Origin: Shewanella indica
Lineage (GTDB): Bacteria > Pseudomonadota > Gammaproteobacteria > Enterobacterales > Shewanellaceae
DNA length: 64,000 bases
Assembly (NCBI RefSeq): GCF_002836975.1
Contig: NZ_NIJK01000007.1
Coordinates: 173 to 64,172, forward strand
Direction of reading: 5' to 3'
The notes beneath the pieces are model-generated. The model saw nothing but the letters and a program-made list of their open reading frames with translations. It made no database searches and was not told the DNA's origin. Made by a program: the position numbers and the translations under genes. Each line of letters starts with the position of its first letter. Position 1 is the stretch's first letter. Shown piece by piece: positions 36,934 to 46,824 of the stretch.

Positions 36934-38241
36934 ATGAAAACTGACACTTTGGCACCAGAGTGGGGCGCGGTCATTACTCGGAATGATACGCAGGCATGGA
37001 AGGAGGCGACCCGGTTTGACAGTACTGATTGGGGTTGGATCATCATGTCGATCGGCATGGCCATAGGTGCAGGTATCGTCTTTTTACCTGTGCAGGTGGG
37101 TTTAATGGGACTGTGGGTGTTTCTCTTGTCTGCCCTTGTCGGTTATCCGGCCATGTATATGTTTCAAAGACTGTTTATCAATACCTTGGCCGAGTCCCGT
37201 GAGTGTCGGGATTACCCCAGCGTGATTGGTGATTATCTGGGGAAAAACTGGGGCATATTTCTCGGTGCCCTCTATTTTGTCATGTTGGTGATTTGGGTGT
37301 TTGTCTACTCGACGGCGATCACCAATGACAGTGCATCTTTCCTGCAAAGCTTTGGAGCCACCAAGAGTCTGTTGTCTGAAAACCCCTTCTATGGTCTGGG
37401 GCTTATTTGTCTTCTGGTTGCACTGGCTTCCCGCGGTGAAAGCCTGCTGTTCAAGATTTCGACCCTTATGGTGCTCACCAAGCTTGGGGTGGTCGCACTG
37501 CTTGGGCTGATGATGGTCGACAAGTGGGATATCAATAATATCGGCGCTGTGCCCACTAGCACAGATTGGATCCGCGACGCGGTAGTGATGTTGCCCTTTA
37601 CCTTGACTTCGATCCTGTTTATTCAAAGCCTCAGTCCCATGGTGATCTCATACCGGGCCAGGGAGAAATCCATCAAGGTGGCGCGCTTCAAAGCGATGCG
37701 GGCGATGAACATAGCTTTCGGGATCCTGTTTGTTACTGTGTTCTTTTATGCTGTGTCTTTTACGCTGGCGTTGGGGCATGAGCAGGCGGTGAAAGCCGAG
37801 CAGGAAAATATTTCCGCACTGGCGATAGTGGCGCAGGGTATGCCCGGCCAAACGCTGAAGCTCTTGAGCCTGACACTGAATATCTTTGCGGTGATGACGG
37901 CCTATTTCGGGGTCTATTTGGGTTTTCGGGAAGCGTGTCAGGGGATCACCATGAACCTATTGCAGCGCGTTATGCCCAAGGAGAAGATCAACACCAAGCT
38001 GGTGGGCTACGGCATCATGGTATTTACCATATTGCTATCCTGGAGTGCCATTGTGTTGAACGCCCCAGTGCTGAGCTTCACCTCTATCTGTAGTCCAATA
38101 TTCGGCTTGGTTGGCTGTTTGATCCCGGCCTATCTGGTTTATCGGGTGCCGGCGCTGCACAAATACAAGGGCGTTGGCCTGTACGTGATTATCGCCACAG
38201 GGATCCTACTGTGTATCTCGCCCTTCCTGGCATTCAGTTGA
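36934..38241 (+). CDS. cyuP: Amino-acid permease, probable cysteine transporter (CyuP/YhaO-like, HAAAP family)
   Basis: A 435-residue inner-membrane protein with eleven predicted helices. The start WKEATRFDSTDWGWIIMSIGMAIGAGIVFLPVQVGLMG is the first helix of the SdaC/TdcC/YhaO group. Being divergent from cyuA, cysteine uptake is the best inference; serine transport is an alternative. ATG 36934. A GC-rich hairpin follows the stop. Confidence 0.82.
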   Translation: MKTDTLAPEWGAVITRNDTQAWKEATRFDSTDWGWIIMSIGMAIGAGIVFLPVQVGLMGLWVFLLSALVGYPAMYMFQRLFINTLAESRECRDYPSVIGDYLGKNWGIFLGALYFVMLVIWVFVYSTAITNDSASFLQSFGATKSLLSENPFYGLGLICLLVALASRGESLLFKISTLMVLTKLGVVALLGLMMVDKWDINNIGAVPTSTDWIRDAVVMLPFTLTSILFIQSLSPMVISYRAREKSIKVARFKAMRAMNIAFGILFVTVFFYAVSFTLALGHEQAVKAEQENISALAIVAQGMPGQTLKLLSLTLNIFAVMTAYFGVYLGFREACQGITMNLLQRVMPKEKINTKLVGYGIMVFTILLSWSAIVLNAPVLSFTSICSPIFGLVGCLIPAYLVYRVPALHKYKGVGLYVIIATGILLCISPFLAFS

Positions 38242-38278
38242 TTGACTTGAAGTTTGGATGTTAAAGAATCGAGTGAAG

Positions 38279-38301
38279 AACGCCCCGCAATGCGGGGCGT
38301 T
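38279..38301 (+). terminator. Hairpin after cyuP
   Basis: Perfect 11-bp stem AACGCCCCGCA/TGCGGGGCGTT with a one-base centre, so the actual loop is larger. The T-tract is weak (TTGTC). Confidence 0.6.
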
Positions 38302-38360
38302 GTCAATGGCGCTATAGCAAATTGACGCCGAGGGGTTAGGCCAAAACTTATGTGAAGAGC

Positions 38361-39446
38361 TCAGGCCTTGTCCTGCTGCTGCAGAAAGTCGTGAAACTCT
38401 TCTTCATAGAGATGAAACAGCACTAGGGTAACGGCAAAGATGATAGGGCCGTAGATCAGGCCGATAAGCCCGAAGAGCTGCAGTCCTCCCAGCAAAGAGA
38501 AGAAGATCAGTAAGGTACTCATGCCGGCAGAGCCTTGCATCAGAATCGGCCTCAGGAAGTTATCGATAGAACCAACCACCAATATCCCCCAGGCACAGAG
38601 AAATAAGCCCCAGCCCCAATCGCCGGTCAAGGCCAGATAAAGCGCGGCCGGTACCCAGATAAGTGCGGTACCCACCACAGGGATAAAAGAGGCGAACGCC
38701 ATCATGCAGCCGAGGAATAATCCGGGCAGGCCGACTATGGTCATGGCAATACCTCCGGCAAAACCTTGGGCCAGGGCGGTGAGGAAGGAGCCGAGTACTG
38801 CCGATTTAGCCACTTTTTCCACCTCATCGAGAATTTTATCCTCCTGGCTGCGGGACAGGGGGATAACGTGTCTGAGGCTGGTAATTATCTGTTCGTTATC
38901 CCTGAGGAAGAAAAACAGCACGAACAGCATCAGGGAGAAATTGACAAAGAAGCCGGTGATATTGCCAAGCAGTGCCGTGCTCAGGCCGACCAGGCGAGTG
39001 CTGAGCTCCGTAAGCGCTGCGGTAGCTTTTTGCAATATTTCCTGCGGATCTATGCTATCGAACGGCAACCATTTATTGGTCAGCGCCAGCGACGATTGTA
39101 CCCAGGGATGCTCCAGCAACTCTTTGGCACCACCATGAGTCAGCCATTGATAAGCCTGAGTGGCAGAGCTGACCCCTTGCTCAATCACGGAAATCAGCAT
39201 AAACAGCAGCGGGATAAGTATGATTACCGTCAGCAAAACACAGGAAAGCAGCGCGCTCAGATTGGGGTGATTGGGGAGTTTCGCTTCGATGCGCTTGTGC
39301 ACGGGTAAAAACAGTAAGGAAACGATAAATCCCAGCAGAATTGCGCCCAGATAGGGAGCGACCAACAGATAACAGGCATAAGCCGCAATGGCCAAAGCGG
39401 CGAGGATTAACCAATGGCGGGGTTCGACCCGAAAACGTACGGACAC
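38361..39446 (-). CDS. AI-2E family transporter (PerM/YdiK-like)
   Basis: A 361-residue inner-membrane protein with about eight helices, with the hydrophilic stretch between helices 3 and 4 typical of PF01594. Signature segments near the C-terminus are VGSIDNFLRPILMQGSAGMSTLLIFFSLLGGLQLFGLIGLIYGP (spread over two helices). Members have been linked to AI-2 export or Na+/H+ antiport; the substrate here is unknown. GTG 39446, preceded by AAGGAATT. Confidence 0.85.
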   Translation of the reverse strand: MSVRFRVEPRHWLILAALAIAAYACYLLVAPYLGAILLGFIVSLLFLPVHKRIEAKLPNHPNLSALLSCVLLTVIILIPLLFMLISVIEQGVSSATQAYQWLTHGGAKELLEHPWVQSSLALTNKWLPFDSIDPQEILQKATAALTELSTRLVGLSTALLGNITGFFVNFSLMLFVLFFFLRDNEQIITSLRHVIPLSRSQEDKILDEVEKVAKSAVLGSFLTALAQGFAGGIAMTIVGLPGLFLGCMMAFASFIPVVGTALIWVPAALYLALTGDWGWGLFLCAWGILVVGSIDNFLRPILMQGSAGMSTLLIFFSLLGGLQLFGLIGLIYGPIIFAVTLVLFHLYEEEFHDFLQQQDKA

Positions 39447-39628
39447 GGGAATTCCTTGTTAATTCAAAAAGTATGTTGAGTTTGCCATCTGTGTGGTTGG
39501 GGCCACATGCTTGGGCCTGGATTCGAGATGGCGGCAGTTATTAAACCACGGAGCGGCAGTGCAAGAGAAGAACTGCTTGGGCCATATACTCGCTTAAATA
39601 GTCAAGCGTCAGTGGTATGTCACACCTG

Positions 39629-39658
39629 AAAGCCACCTGTTGTGATACAGGTGGCTTT
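39629..39658. terminator. Hairpin after TonB receptor copy 1
   Basis: AAAGCCACCTG/CAGGTGGCTTT with an 8-nt loop (39629-39639 and 39648-39658). A closely related hairpin follows the second receptor at 43124, so it belongs to the duplicated unit. Confidence 0.65.
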
Positions 39659-39674
39659 TTCAGTAGCAATAGAA

Positions 39675-42512
39675 TTAGAACTTGTAGTTTACCCCCACGG
39701 TGAATCGTTGACCCAGCATGTCGTAGTAAGCACCTTGGTTATACACGCCTGGCTGGCGAGGTGGGGTGCGATCAAACATGTTGAGTATCCCGGCGCGAAC
39801 CTGCAAGGCATCTGTGATGTTGTAACGGCTGGTCAAATCAAAAGTGGTATAAGACGGGATGTCGTTATAGTTGTTTTGATTGGGTGACCATTCGTTATCC
39901 AACACTGTGCTACTGCGATGATTGGCGGTCAGCACGGCCGAGAAGTCATTGTAGGTGTAATCTGTGGTCAGTCGGTGACGCCAGCGTGGACGGGCCTGCT
40001 CACCTGCCGATTTAACTTCATCATCGGCGAATCCGGTCGGGTTGAATGAACGCTCTTCCAGATAAGTACTGAATAGGCGGAAGCCCCAGTCACCAAAACC
40101 GGTTTCAAGACGATAGTTGACCTCAAAATCAACGCCAGAAGTGATACTGGATGCCGAGTTAAAGGGTTTCTCGAAATAATTGACGATTTCATGAGTGGTG
40201 GGATCTCGCCTGAGTAAAGGACAGAATTGATTATTGGTTGAACTGGATTGGTAACAATACTTAACGACTGCGGCACCGCTGAAATTATTGATCACATTCT
40301 CCATATCAAACTTCCAGTAGTCCACAGTCAAGCTGAAGTTTTCCAGATAAGATGGCGTGTATATAAAGCCCAGAGTGAAATCATTCGCGACTTCGTTTTT
40401 TAACTCAGGGTTACCGACGATAAAGCCTGGTCGGGTTGAACCATACCATTCTTGGGAAGGTTCAAAGGTAGTTGGGATCCCTTGGGCTGCACAGTTAGCC
40501 AGCACATTACTTAAATATATGGGGTTAATTCTATTGCGATAACTGGCCGCGCAATAGTCATTTATTCCTCTGAATGTTTGGCTGGAAGGGTTAAATAATT
40601 CGGCTATGTTGGGAGCTCGCACTGACTTGGAACGGTTGGCTCTAATTCGAAAGTCGTCATTGAGCGCCCAGTTGAATCCCACTTTCCAGGCGTTATCTGA
40701 GCCGGAGGTAGAGTAGTCCATATAACGAAAAGCAGTTTCAAGAGTTAGATCCTGCACTAACATAATGTCTTTTAGCAATGGAACGGACAATTCAGCCGAT
40801 GCTTCAGTCACATCAAATTCGCCTGACAGAGGTTGAGAGCTGTTGTTAAATAGAAGACCTTCTCGCATTGCCGGGTCTGGCAGTGTATCGGCAGTCTCTT
40901 TTCGATACTCCAAACTGAATGCGGCAGCGATAAAACCCGCAGGCAGCTCAAACAGATCACCGCTGACAGAGGCGCCGGCAACGTATTGATCGATTGATGA
41001 ACGGCGAATGGCATCTGTGCTGACCCAATTGTAAGCGGCTTTATCATAAAGGCCGCGACCAAACACATTCAACGGCTTACAGCCATTGGCTCTGGCATGT
41101 TCACTACGACATACCAAGGCACCATTTTTATCGCGGATAACATCGACAGCATCCTTAAAGCGCTGCTCGAACATCTCACCGTACCACTCGGTATCGGCTT
41201 GAACATGGCCAACAGTGGCATAAACATTGTATGACCAGGTATCGGAGATTGCGCCTTCAAGCCCCAAAGCCAAGCGGGCTGTGGTTCGCTCTTGACTGTA
41301 TTTTCGGTTACCAAAGTCGGACGCCAAGTAACCAACTCTGGCACCGTCACCTGGCCGCCTTTCGGACGCTTTGACCAAACTTGCAGCTTCGGACGAAAGA
41401 AAAGCATTATCTACATGAAGCGGAATAGTGAGGAATGCCGGAGAGCTTTCACCATAGGCTTCTGACTTGGCATAGCTGGCTTCCATGGTAAATTTATGAT
41501 CATCATTAATGTCATAGTTCATGAAAGTAAAGAAGTTAATCCTGTCCAACGGCGTCTTGATAAAAGCGTTTTCGGCAAAGCTGTAGCCTTCGCCTCCAAG
41601 GTAATCTATCCGGCCATTGGTGAGTTTGGGCAGAGGTTGCCCCAGCTTCATTGGACGAATTTTACCGTCATCACTGAAAGTGTACTTTTCTCCGGCTCGG
41701 GTGGTGAACGCTCCGGTCTTGGTGTAGGTGGCCAGGACCTGTTGACCATGACCCCACATTATTGCTTGGGGATCATTCGGGCCGCTGGCATTGGGATTTC
41801 GCACTACAATCGGCGCTTCGCGCAAAAAGTCCCTGTCCATATGTGCAATCTGTCCCTGACGCGACCAACTGATGTTGGTTACGAAATTGGCTTTGCCAAT
41901 ATCAGAGCCGAAGGTCAGTGAGGCGTATTCCTCTTCACCTCCAGATTGTGTTGGCCTGGTGGTAGAGGCATCCAGCGCCAGCCCATCAAAACTGGTCTTG
42001 GTCACTATGTTAACTACACCGGCAATGGCATCAGAACCATATACTGCCGATGCCCCGCCTGTGGTGATTTCGATACGCTCAACTATGGCTGTTGGGATAT
42101 TATTCAAATCTACAGCACCTGAGCCCGGTGAGCCGGCCACAAAGCGTCGGCCATTCACTAATATCAGAGTTCGATTGGAACCCAATCCTCTCAGGTCAGT
42201 GTTATTCAAACCGCTGGCAAAAACAGAGTTGTTGGTGGTTTCCGGTGACAGACCAACCAGGGTATTAGGCATCTTATGCAGAAGATCTGCGACGTTGGTA
42301 ACACCGGCATCAATAAGACCGTCACCAGTGATTACGGTAACAGGGGTCGGGGCCAACTCTCCTATACGTTTAATTTTTGAACCTGTGACTTCGATACGTT
42401 CTATGGGTTCATCTTTATCTTTAGCGTAGCTGGTTCCAGAATAAACAGCACAGCCGGCAGTAACTAAAAGACAGAAGCGAATTGCTTTTGCGGTTGTAGA
42501 TACAGAGGTCAT
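39675..42512 (-). CDS. TonB-dependent outer-membrane receptor, copy 1
   Basis: A 945-residue receptor with a signal peptide (about 1-30, ending SYA), a TonB-box/plug start ERIEVTGSKIKR, a plug domain (about 50-165, VTVITGDGLIDAGVTNVADLLHKMPN and AVYGSDAIAGVVNIVTK) and a 22-strand barrel ending VNYKF with the C-terminal aromatic needed for assembly. The ligand is unknown. The ATG has AAGGAG upstream. It is a close paralogue of the receptor at 43170-46004; the C-terminal quarter is nearly identical while extracellular loops around residues 370-400 differ more. Confidence 0.92.
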   Translation of the reverse strand: MTSVSTTAKAIRFCLLVTAGCAVYSGTSYAKDKDEPIERIEVTGSKIKRIGELAPTPVTVITGDGLIDAGVTNVADLLHKMPNTLVGLSPETTNNSVFASGLNNTDLRGLGSNRTLILVNGRRFVAGSPGSGAVDLNNIPTAIVERIEITTGGASAVYGSDAIAGVVNIVTKTSFDGLALDASTTRPTQSGGEEEYASLTFGSDIGKANFVTNISWSRQGQIAHMDRDFLREAPIVVRNPNASGPNDPQAIMWGHGQQVLATYTKTGAFTTRAGEKYTFSDDGKIRPMKLGQPLPKLTNGRIDYLGGEGYSFAENAFIKTPLDRINFFTFMNYDINDDHKFTMEASYAKSEAYGESSPAFLTIPLHVDNAFLSSEAASLVKASERRPGDGARVGYLASDFGNRKYSQERTTARLALGLEGAISDTWSYNVYATVGHVQADTEWYGEMFEQRFKDAVDVIRDKNGALVCRSEHARANGCKPLNVFGRGLYDKAAYNWVSTDAIRRSSIDQYVAGASVSGDLFELPAGFIAAAFSLEYRKETADTLPDPAMREGLLFNNSSQPLSGEFDVTEASAELSVPLLKDIMLVQDLTLETAFRYMDYSTSGSDNAWKVGFNWALNDDFRIRANRSKSVRAPNIAELFNPSSQTFRGINDYCAASYRNRINPIYLSNVLANCAAQGIPTTFEPSQEWYGSTRPGFIVGNPELKNEVANDFTLGFIYTPSYLENFSLTVDYWKFDMENVINNFSGAAVVKYCYQSSSTNNQFCPLLRRDPTTHEIVNYFEKPFNSASSITSGVDFEVNYRLETGFGDWGFRLFSTYLEERSFNPTGFADDEVKSAGEQARPRWRHRLTTDYTYNDFSAVLTANHRSSTVLDNEWSPNQNNYNDIPSYTTFDLTSRYNITDALQVRAGILNMFDRTPPRQPGVYNQGAYYDMLGQRFTVGVNYKF

Positions 42513-43123
42513 GACTATCTCCTTGAGAAATTATAGTTTTCATATCTCTTCTTGTTTGTCAGATACGGAAATGACCAATTAATGATTCAATTTATTACAT
42601 ATGTTAGCAATAGATTAACTTGGGTGATTTTAAGAGAATTTGCTGTTCACAATTTTGCTACATAAATTTTTTGATTAAAAATTTTGCAACCGGTTAAAAT
42701 CTGTCTGTATTTTTTGTTAAATGGCTTTTCATACGTTATATCTATGTTTCTATTTGGCGGTTTTTTGTTGACATTTTAAATTGTAAGCAATTATTTTTAT
42801 TTGTTTTACAGTGTGTTATGCGTTATTTTTTGCGGGTTAGCACTGTCTTTATTGTTTGAAAAGCCATGAGGGGATTTTTCGGTAGGATAGGTATCTTTAA
42901 TCGGGGGGACTTTGGAGAGGACATACCGGATGTGTTATTGTTAACTTCGAGGTACCGACTTTGATCCAATTTAAAAGAAAGCGCTCTTGAGTAAACAGGA
43001 ATAACCGGCAGTAACCAAACTTTGCGTGTGGATATAAGCGAAGTGGCTTAAGAGGGAACCCTGATATCCAATCCACATCTATCTAACAGGGTTTTAGTTA
43101 ATTAGGGAAGGTGCCGATTACTT
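42513..43123. other. Leader region of receptor copy 1 with decayed small-gene remnant
   Basis: About 42850-43080 aligns by eye to the leader of receptor copy 2 and to the first half of the small gene at 46575: shared blocks include GGTAGGATAGG/CGATAGGAACAGG followed by CTTTAAT, GCTCTTGAG, and AAGCGAAG(T/C)GGC(T/C)(T/C)AAGAGGGAA. The start codon of the small gene is deleted here and a TAA interrupts the frame. No intact gene is seen. AGGGAAGGTGC at about 43104 also occurs near 12402. Confidence 0.6.
43020..43080 (+). pseudogene. Remnant of the small gene paralogous to 46575-46772
   Basis: The stretch AAGCGAAGTGGCTTAAGAGG and the following GAACCCTGATATCCAAT match the coding sequence of the small protein at 46575 with a few substitutions, but without its ATG and with an in-frame stop. 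Confidence 0.5.
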
Positions 43124-43153
43124 AAAGCCACTTGCTGTTATGCAAGTGGCTTT
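43124..43153. terminator. Hairpin after TonB receptor copy 2
   Basis: A 12-bp stem AAAGCCACTTGC/GCAAGTGGCTTT (43124-43135 and 43142-43153) with a 6-nt loop. It matches the hairpin after receptor copy 1 in position and shape. Confidence 0.7.
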
Positions 43154-43169
43154 TTCAGTAACAATAGAA

Positions 43170-46004
43170 TTAGAACTTGTAGTTTACCCCCACAGTGAGT
43201 CGTTGACCCAGCATGTCGTAGTAAGCACCTTGGTTATACACGCCTGGCTGGCGAGGTGGGGTGCGATCAAACATGTTGAGTATCCCGGCGCGAACCTGCA
43301 AGGCATCTGTGATGTTGTAACGGCTGGTCAAATCAAAAGTAGTATAAGACGGGATATCGTTATAGTTGTTTTGATTGGGTGACCATTCGTTATCCCGCAC
43401 AGTGTCGCTGCGATAGTTGGCAGTCAATACGGCCGAGAAGTCATTGTAGGTGTAGTCTGTGGTCAATCGATGACGCCAGCGTGGGCGAGCCTGCTCACCT
43501 GCCGATTTAACTTCATCATCGGCGAATCCGGTCGGGTTGAATGAACGTTCTTCCAGATAAGTGCTGAATAGGCGGAAGCCCCAATCACCGAAACTGGTTT
43601 CAAGGCGGTAATTGGCTTCAATATCAAAACCTGAAGTGATACTGGATGCTGAGTTAACCGGCTTCTCGTAGTAGTTCACTATCTCATGGGTATCGGGATC
43701 ACGTTCCAGCAAAGGACAGAAGTCGTTATCTGTGCTGCTTGACTGATAGCAGTACTTAACGACTTCAGCACCGCTGAAGCTGTTGATCACGTTCTCCATG
43801 TCAAATTTCCAGTAATCCACTGTCAGGCTGAAGTTTTCCAGATAAGATGGGGTGTACACAAAGCCCAGAGTGATGTCATCTGCAACTTCGTTCTGCAGGT
43901 CCGGGTTACCTACAATAAAGCCTGGACGAGTTGAACCGTACCAGTCCTGGGAAGGTTCAAAGTCGGTCGGGATCCCTTGAGCTGCACAGTTGGCCAATAC
44001 ATTGTCCAGATAGTCCGGGTTGATCCTGTTCCTGAAGCTGGTAGCACAATAATCGTTGATGGTGCGGAAGGTTTGGCTGGATGGGTTGTACAGTTCGGCA
44101 ATGTTAGGTGCCCGTACAGACTTGGAGCGGTTGGCCCGGATCCGTAAATCGTCATTGAGCGCCCAGTTGATGCCGACTTTCCATGCAGTATCAGAGCCGG
44201 AGGAGGAGTAGTCCATATAACGGAACGCGGTTTCCAGCGTCAGATCCTGCACCAACATCACATCCTGCAGCAGCGGGACGGATAATTCGGCTGATGCCTC
44301 GGTCACATCGAACTCACCATAAAGTGGTTGAGACTGGTTTCCAAATAATAAACCATCGCGCATTGCCGGATCCGGCAGGGTTTCAGCCGTTTCCTTACGA
44401 TATTCAACGCTGAATGCAGCAGCGATAAAGCCGGCAGGCAGTTCAAATAGATCGCCGCTGACAGAGGCGCCGGCAACGTATTGATCGATTGATGAACGGC
44501 GAATGGCATCTGTGCTGACCCAGTTATAGGCGGCCTCATCATATTGGCCGCGGCCAAATATATTCAAAGGTTTACAGCCATTGGCTCTGGCGTATTCGTC
44601 ACGACATACCAGATTACCGTCGGCATCTTTGATCACATCGACAGAGTCATAGAAGCGCTGCTCGAATATTTCACCATACCATTCGGTGTCGGCTTGAACA
44701 TGGCCTACAGTGGCGTAAACATCGTAGGACCAGGTATCGGACAGTGCACCGTCAACACCCAGTGCCAATCTTGCTGTAGTTCTGTCCTGACTGTATTTAC
44801 GGTTGCCGAAATCAGATGCCAGATAGCCTAATTTTACCCCTCCACCTGGTTTTTCTTCACCGGCCGTCACCAAAGCCGCCGCTTCAGGAGAGAGCAGGGC
44901 ATTATCATCATAGAGCTTGAAATTGAGGAAGGCAGGAGAGCTTTCACCATAGGCTTCGGACTTGGTGTAGCTGGCCTCCATGGTAAATTTATGATCATCA
45001 TTGATGTCATAGTTCATCACAGTAAAGAAATTGATCCTGTCCAGTGGCGTCTTGATGAAAGAGTTCTCAGCAAAGTTGTAGCCTTCACCACCGAGATAGT
45101 CCACCCGGCCGCTGGTTAGCGGCGGCAGTGGCTGACCCAGATCCATTGGCCGAATTTGACCGTCATCGCTGAAGGTATAGCGGGTGCCATTGGATTCAAA
45201 AGTGCCTGTCTTGCTGTATGAAGCCAGTACCTGTTGACCATGGCCCCACATTATTGCTTGCGGATCATTCGGGCCATTGGCATTGGGATTTCGCACCACA
45301 ATCGGCGCTTCACGCAGGAATTCTCTGTCCATGTATGAAATCTGCCCCTGACGTGACCAACTGATGTTGGTCACAAAGTTGGCTTTACCCAAGTCAGAGC
45401 CAAAAGTCAGCGAGGCATATTCTTCTTCACCCCCATCTTCGGTGGGGCGTGTTGTAGAAGCATCGATAGCCAAGCCATCAAAACTGGTTTTGGTCACTAT
45501 GTTGACCACCCCGGCAATGGCGTCAGAGCCATAAACAGCAGACGCGCCACCCGTAGTGATTTCGATGCGCTCAACCATGGCGGTAGGGATGTTGTTTAAA
45601 TCCACGGCGCCTGAGCCTGGCGAACCGGCTACAAAGCGGCGGCCGTTAACCAGCACCAGAGTGCGGTTGGAACCCAATCCTCTCAGGTCAGTGTTATTCA
45701 GACCACTGGCAAAAACAGTGTTGTTGGTGGTTTCCGGTGACAGACCAACCAGGGTATTAGGCATCTTGTGCAGCAGATCTGCTACGTTGGTAACACCTGC
45801 TTCAATAAGGCCATCGCCTGTGATCACAGTGACCGGTGTTGGTGCTATCTCCCCTATACGCTTGATTTTTGAACCTGTGACTTCAATACGTTCAAATGTT
45901 TCAGGTTTATCTTCAGCATAACTGAAACCTGTAAAAGCGATACTGGTAGCAGCAGCCATAAGGCCGAAGCGAACGGCTTTGGCTGTTGTAGATATGGATG
46001 TCAT
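43170..46004 (-). CDS. TonB-dependent outer-membrane receptor, copy 2
   Basis: A 944-residue paralogue of the previous receptor with the same architecture: signal peptide (about 1-30), plug beginning ERIEVTGSKIKRIGEIAPTPV, barrel ending VNYKF. Most differences cluster in loops (for example KLYDDNALLSPEAAALV against PLHVDNAFLSSEAASLV) and in the signal peptide. Only four differences were counted in about 225 bp at the 3' end. ATG 46004 with AAGGAG upstream. Having two similar receptors may give related but distinct ligand ranges; this is inference. Confidence 0.92.
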   Translation of the reverse strand: MTSISTTAKAVRFGLMAAATSIAFTGFSYAEDKPETFERIEVTGSKIKRIGEIAPTPVTVITGDGLIEAGVTNVADLLHKMPNTLVGLSPETTNNTVFASGLNNTDLRGLGSNRTLVLVNGRRFVAGSPGSGAVDLNNIPTAMVERIEITTGGASAVYGSDAIAGVVNIVTKTSFDGLAIDASTTRPTEDGGEEEYASLTFGSDLGKANFVTNISWSRQGQISYMDREFLREAPIVVRNPNANGPNDPQAIMWGHGQQVLASYSKTGTFESNGTRYTFSDDGQIRPMDLGQPLPPLTSGRVDYLGGEGYNFAENSFIKTPLDRINFFTVMNYDINDDHKFTMEASYTKSEAYGESSPAFLNFKLYDDNALLSPEAAALVTAGEEKPGGGVKLGYLASDFGNRKYSQDRTTARLALGVDGALSDTWSYDVYATVGHVQADTEWYGEIFEQRFYDSVDVIKDADGNLVCRDEYARANGCKPLNIFGRGQYDEAAYNWVSTDAIRRSSIDQYVAGASVSGDLFELPAGFIAAAFSVEYRKETAETLPDPAMRDGLLFGNQSQPLYGEFDVTEASAELSVPLLQDVMLVQDLTLETAFRYMDYSSSGSDTAWKVGINWALNDDLRIRANRSKSVRAPNIAELYNPSSQTFRTINDYCATSFRNRINPDYLDNVLANCAAQGIPTDFEPSQDWYGSTRPGFIVGNPDLQNEVADDITLGFVYTPSYLENFSLTVDYWKFDMENVINSFSGAEVVKYCYQSSSTDNDFCPLLERDPDTHEIVNYYEKPVNSASSITSGFDIEANYRLETSFGDWGFRLFSTYLEERSFNPTGFADDEVKSAGEQARPRWRHRLTTDYTYNDFSAVLTANYRSDTVRDNEWSPNQNNYNDIPSYTTFDLTSRYNITDALQVRAGILNMFDRTPPRQPGVYNQGAYYDMLGQRLTVGVNYKF

Positions 46005-46574
46005 ATCTCTCTCCTTGATTATTATTGTAAATCGCCATGCTTGGCTGTGTTTTTATTTTGTTTGTCAAATGTTTCAATGACAAAGATATGATTCAATTTA
46101 AACCTAGATTTAGCAACACATGATTATGTTTATTAATTTATAATTAATTTATTTTTAACAGTTTTAAAACAAGGTGAGCTGGGTGAATTAATCGATTAAA
46201 ATCAATTAATTATATTAAATACTATTGCTTTGCAAAAATATTGTGTTGCGCAGATGTTTTAATTTAAACAAATTTGTATCAGTGATAATAGTAAGCAAAT
46301 GTTTCTATGCCCTTAGTAAGGTGTGTCGTGCGTTAATTAATTGAGCATGTGCATTTTGTTTATTTTTCATACGCCTGAGTTTTTGCTGAACGGAATTAAA
46401 ATATGGGAACTTTCCGATAGGAACAGGCTCTTTAATAAGGCATGATGTGAGGGGCTCCGGTATATTTAACACCGGATGTATCGTTTAAATTCCGGATTAC
46501 CGGCTCTGCTCCAAGTGTGTTGGAAGTGCTCTTGAGGAGACGGTAAAGAACCGGCGTGAGGTTAAGGGAAGACC
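46005..46574. promoter_or_regulatory. Divergent region between receptor copy 2 and the small gene
   Basis: 570 bp, strongly AT-rich near the receptor start. It is paralogous to the leader of copy 1 (both contain ATGATTCAATTTA about 80 bp before the receptor ATG, a candidate operator). No Fur-box-like palindrome was seen. Promoters for both divergent genes are expected. Confidence 0.45.
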
Positions 46575-46772
46575 ATGTCATTTAATCAATCTTTGAGTAG
46601 AGGCAAGAGCGAAGCGGCCCAAGAGGGAACACTGACATCCAATAACCGGGTCAGTAAAAAAGACATACGGATAAGCGCTGCACGCAGGCGAATAGAGGAT
46701 ATTCGTGAGCAGATGGCCTTATCCCGTGAATTGGGCGTAGGAGTGTCGGCAGATGAGCTGGACTTTGACTGA
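46575..46772 (+). CDS. Small charged protein, possibly PA3496-like
   Basis: A 65-residue hydrophilic protein with a basic/acidic helical second half (SAARRRIEDIREQMALSREL) and an acidic end DELDFD. The RRRIED...E pattern resembles the small PA3496-type family, for which an envelope-integrity role is only putative; I am not sure of the match. ATG 46575 has AAGGGA upstream, and a strong terminator follows. A decayed copy lies upstream of receptor copy 1. Confidence 0.6.
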   Translation: MSFNQSLSRGKSEAAQEGTLTSNNRVSKKDIRISAARRRIEDIREQMALSRELGVGVSADELDFD

Positions 46773-46791
46773 CGCTAACAGCGATAAGCTT

Positions 46792-46819
46792 AAAAAGCCC
46801 GCATTCAAGCGGGCTTTTT
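46792..46819. terminator. Bidirectional terminator between the small gene and metC
   Basis: AAAAAGCCCGC/GCGGGCTTTTT (46792-46802 and 46809-46819), 6-nt loop, between convergent genes. Confidence 0.88.
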
Positions 46820-46824
46820 GCTGA

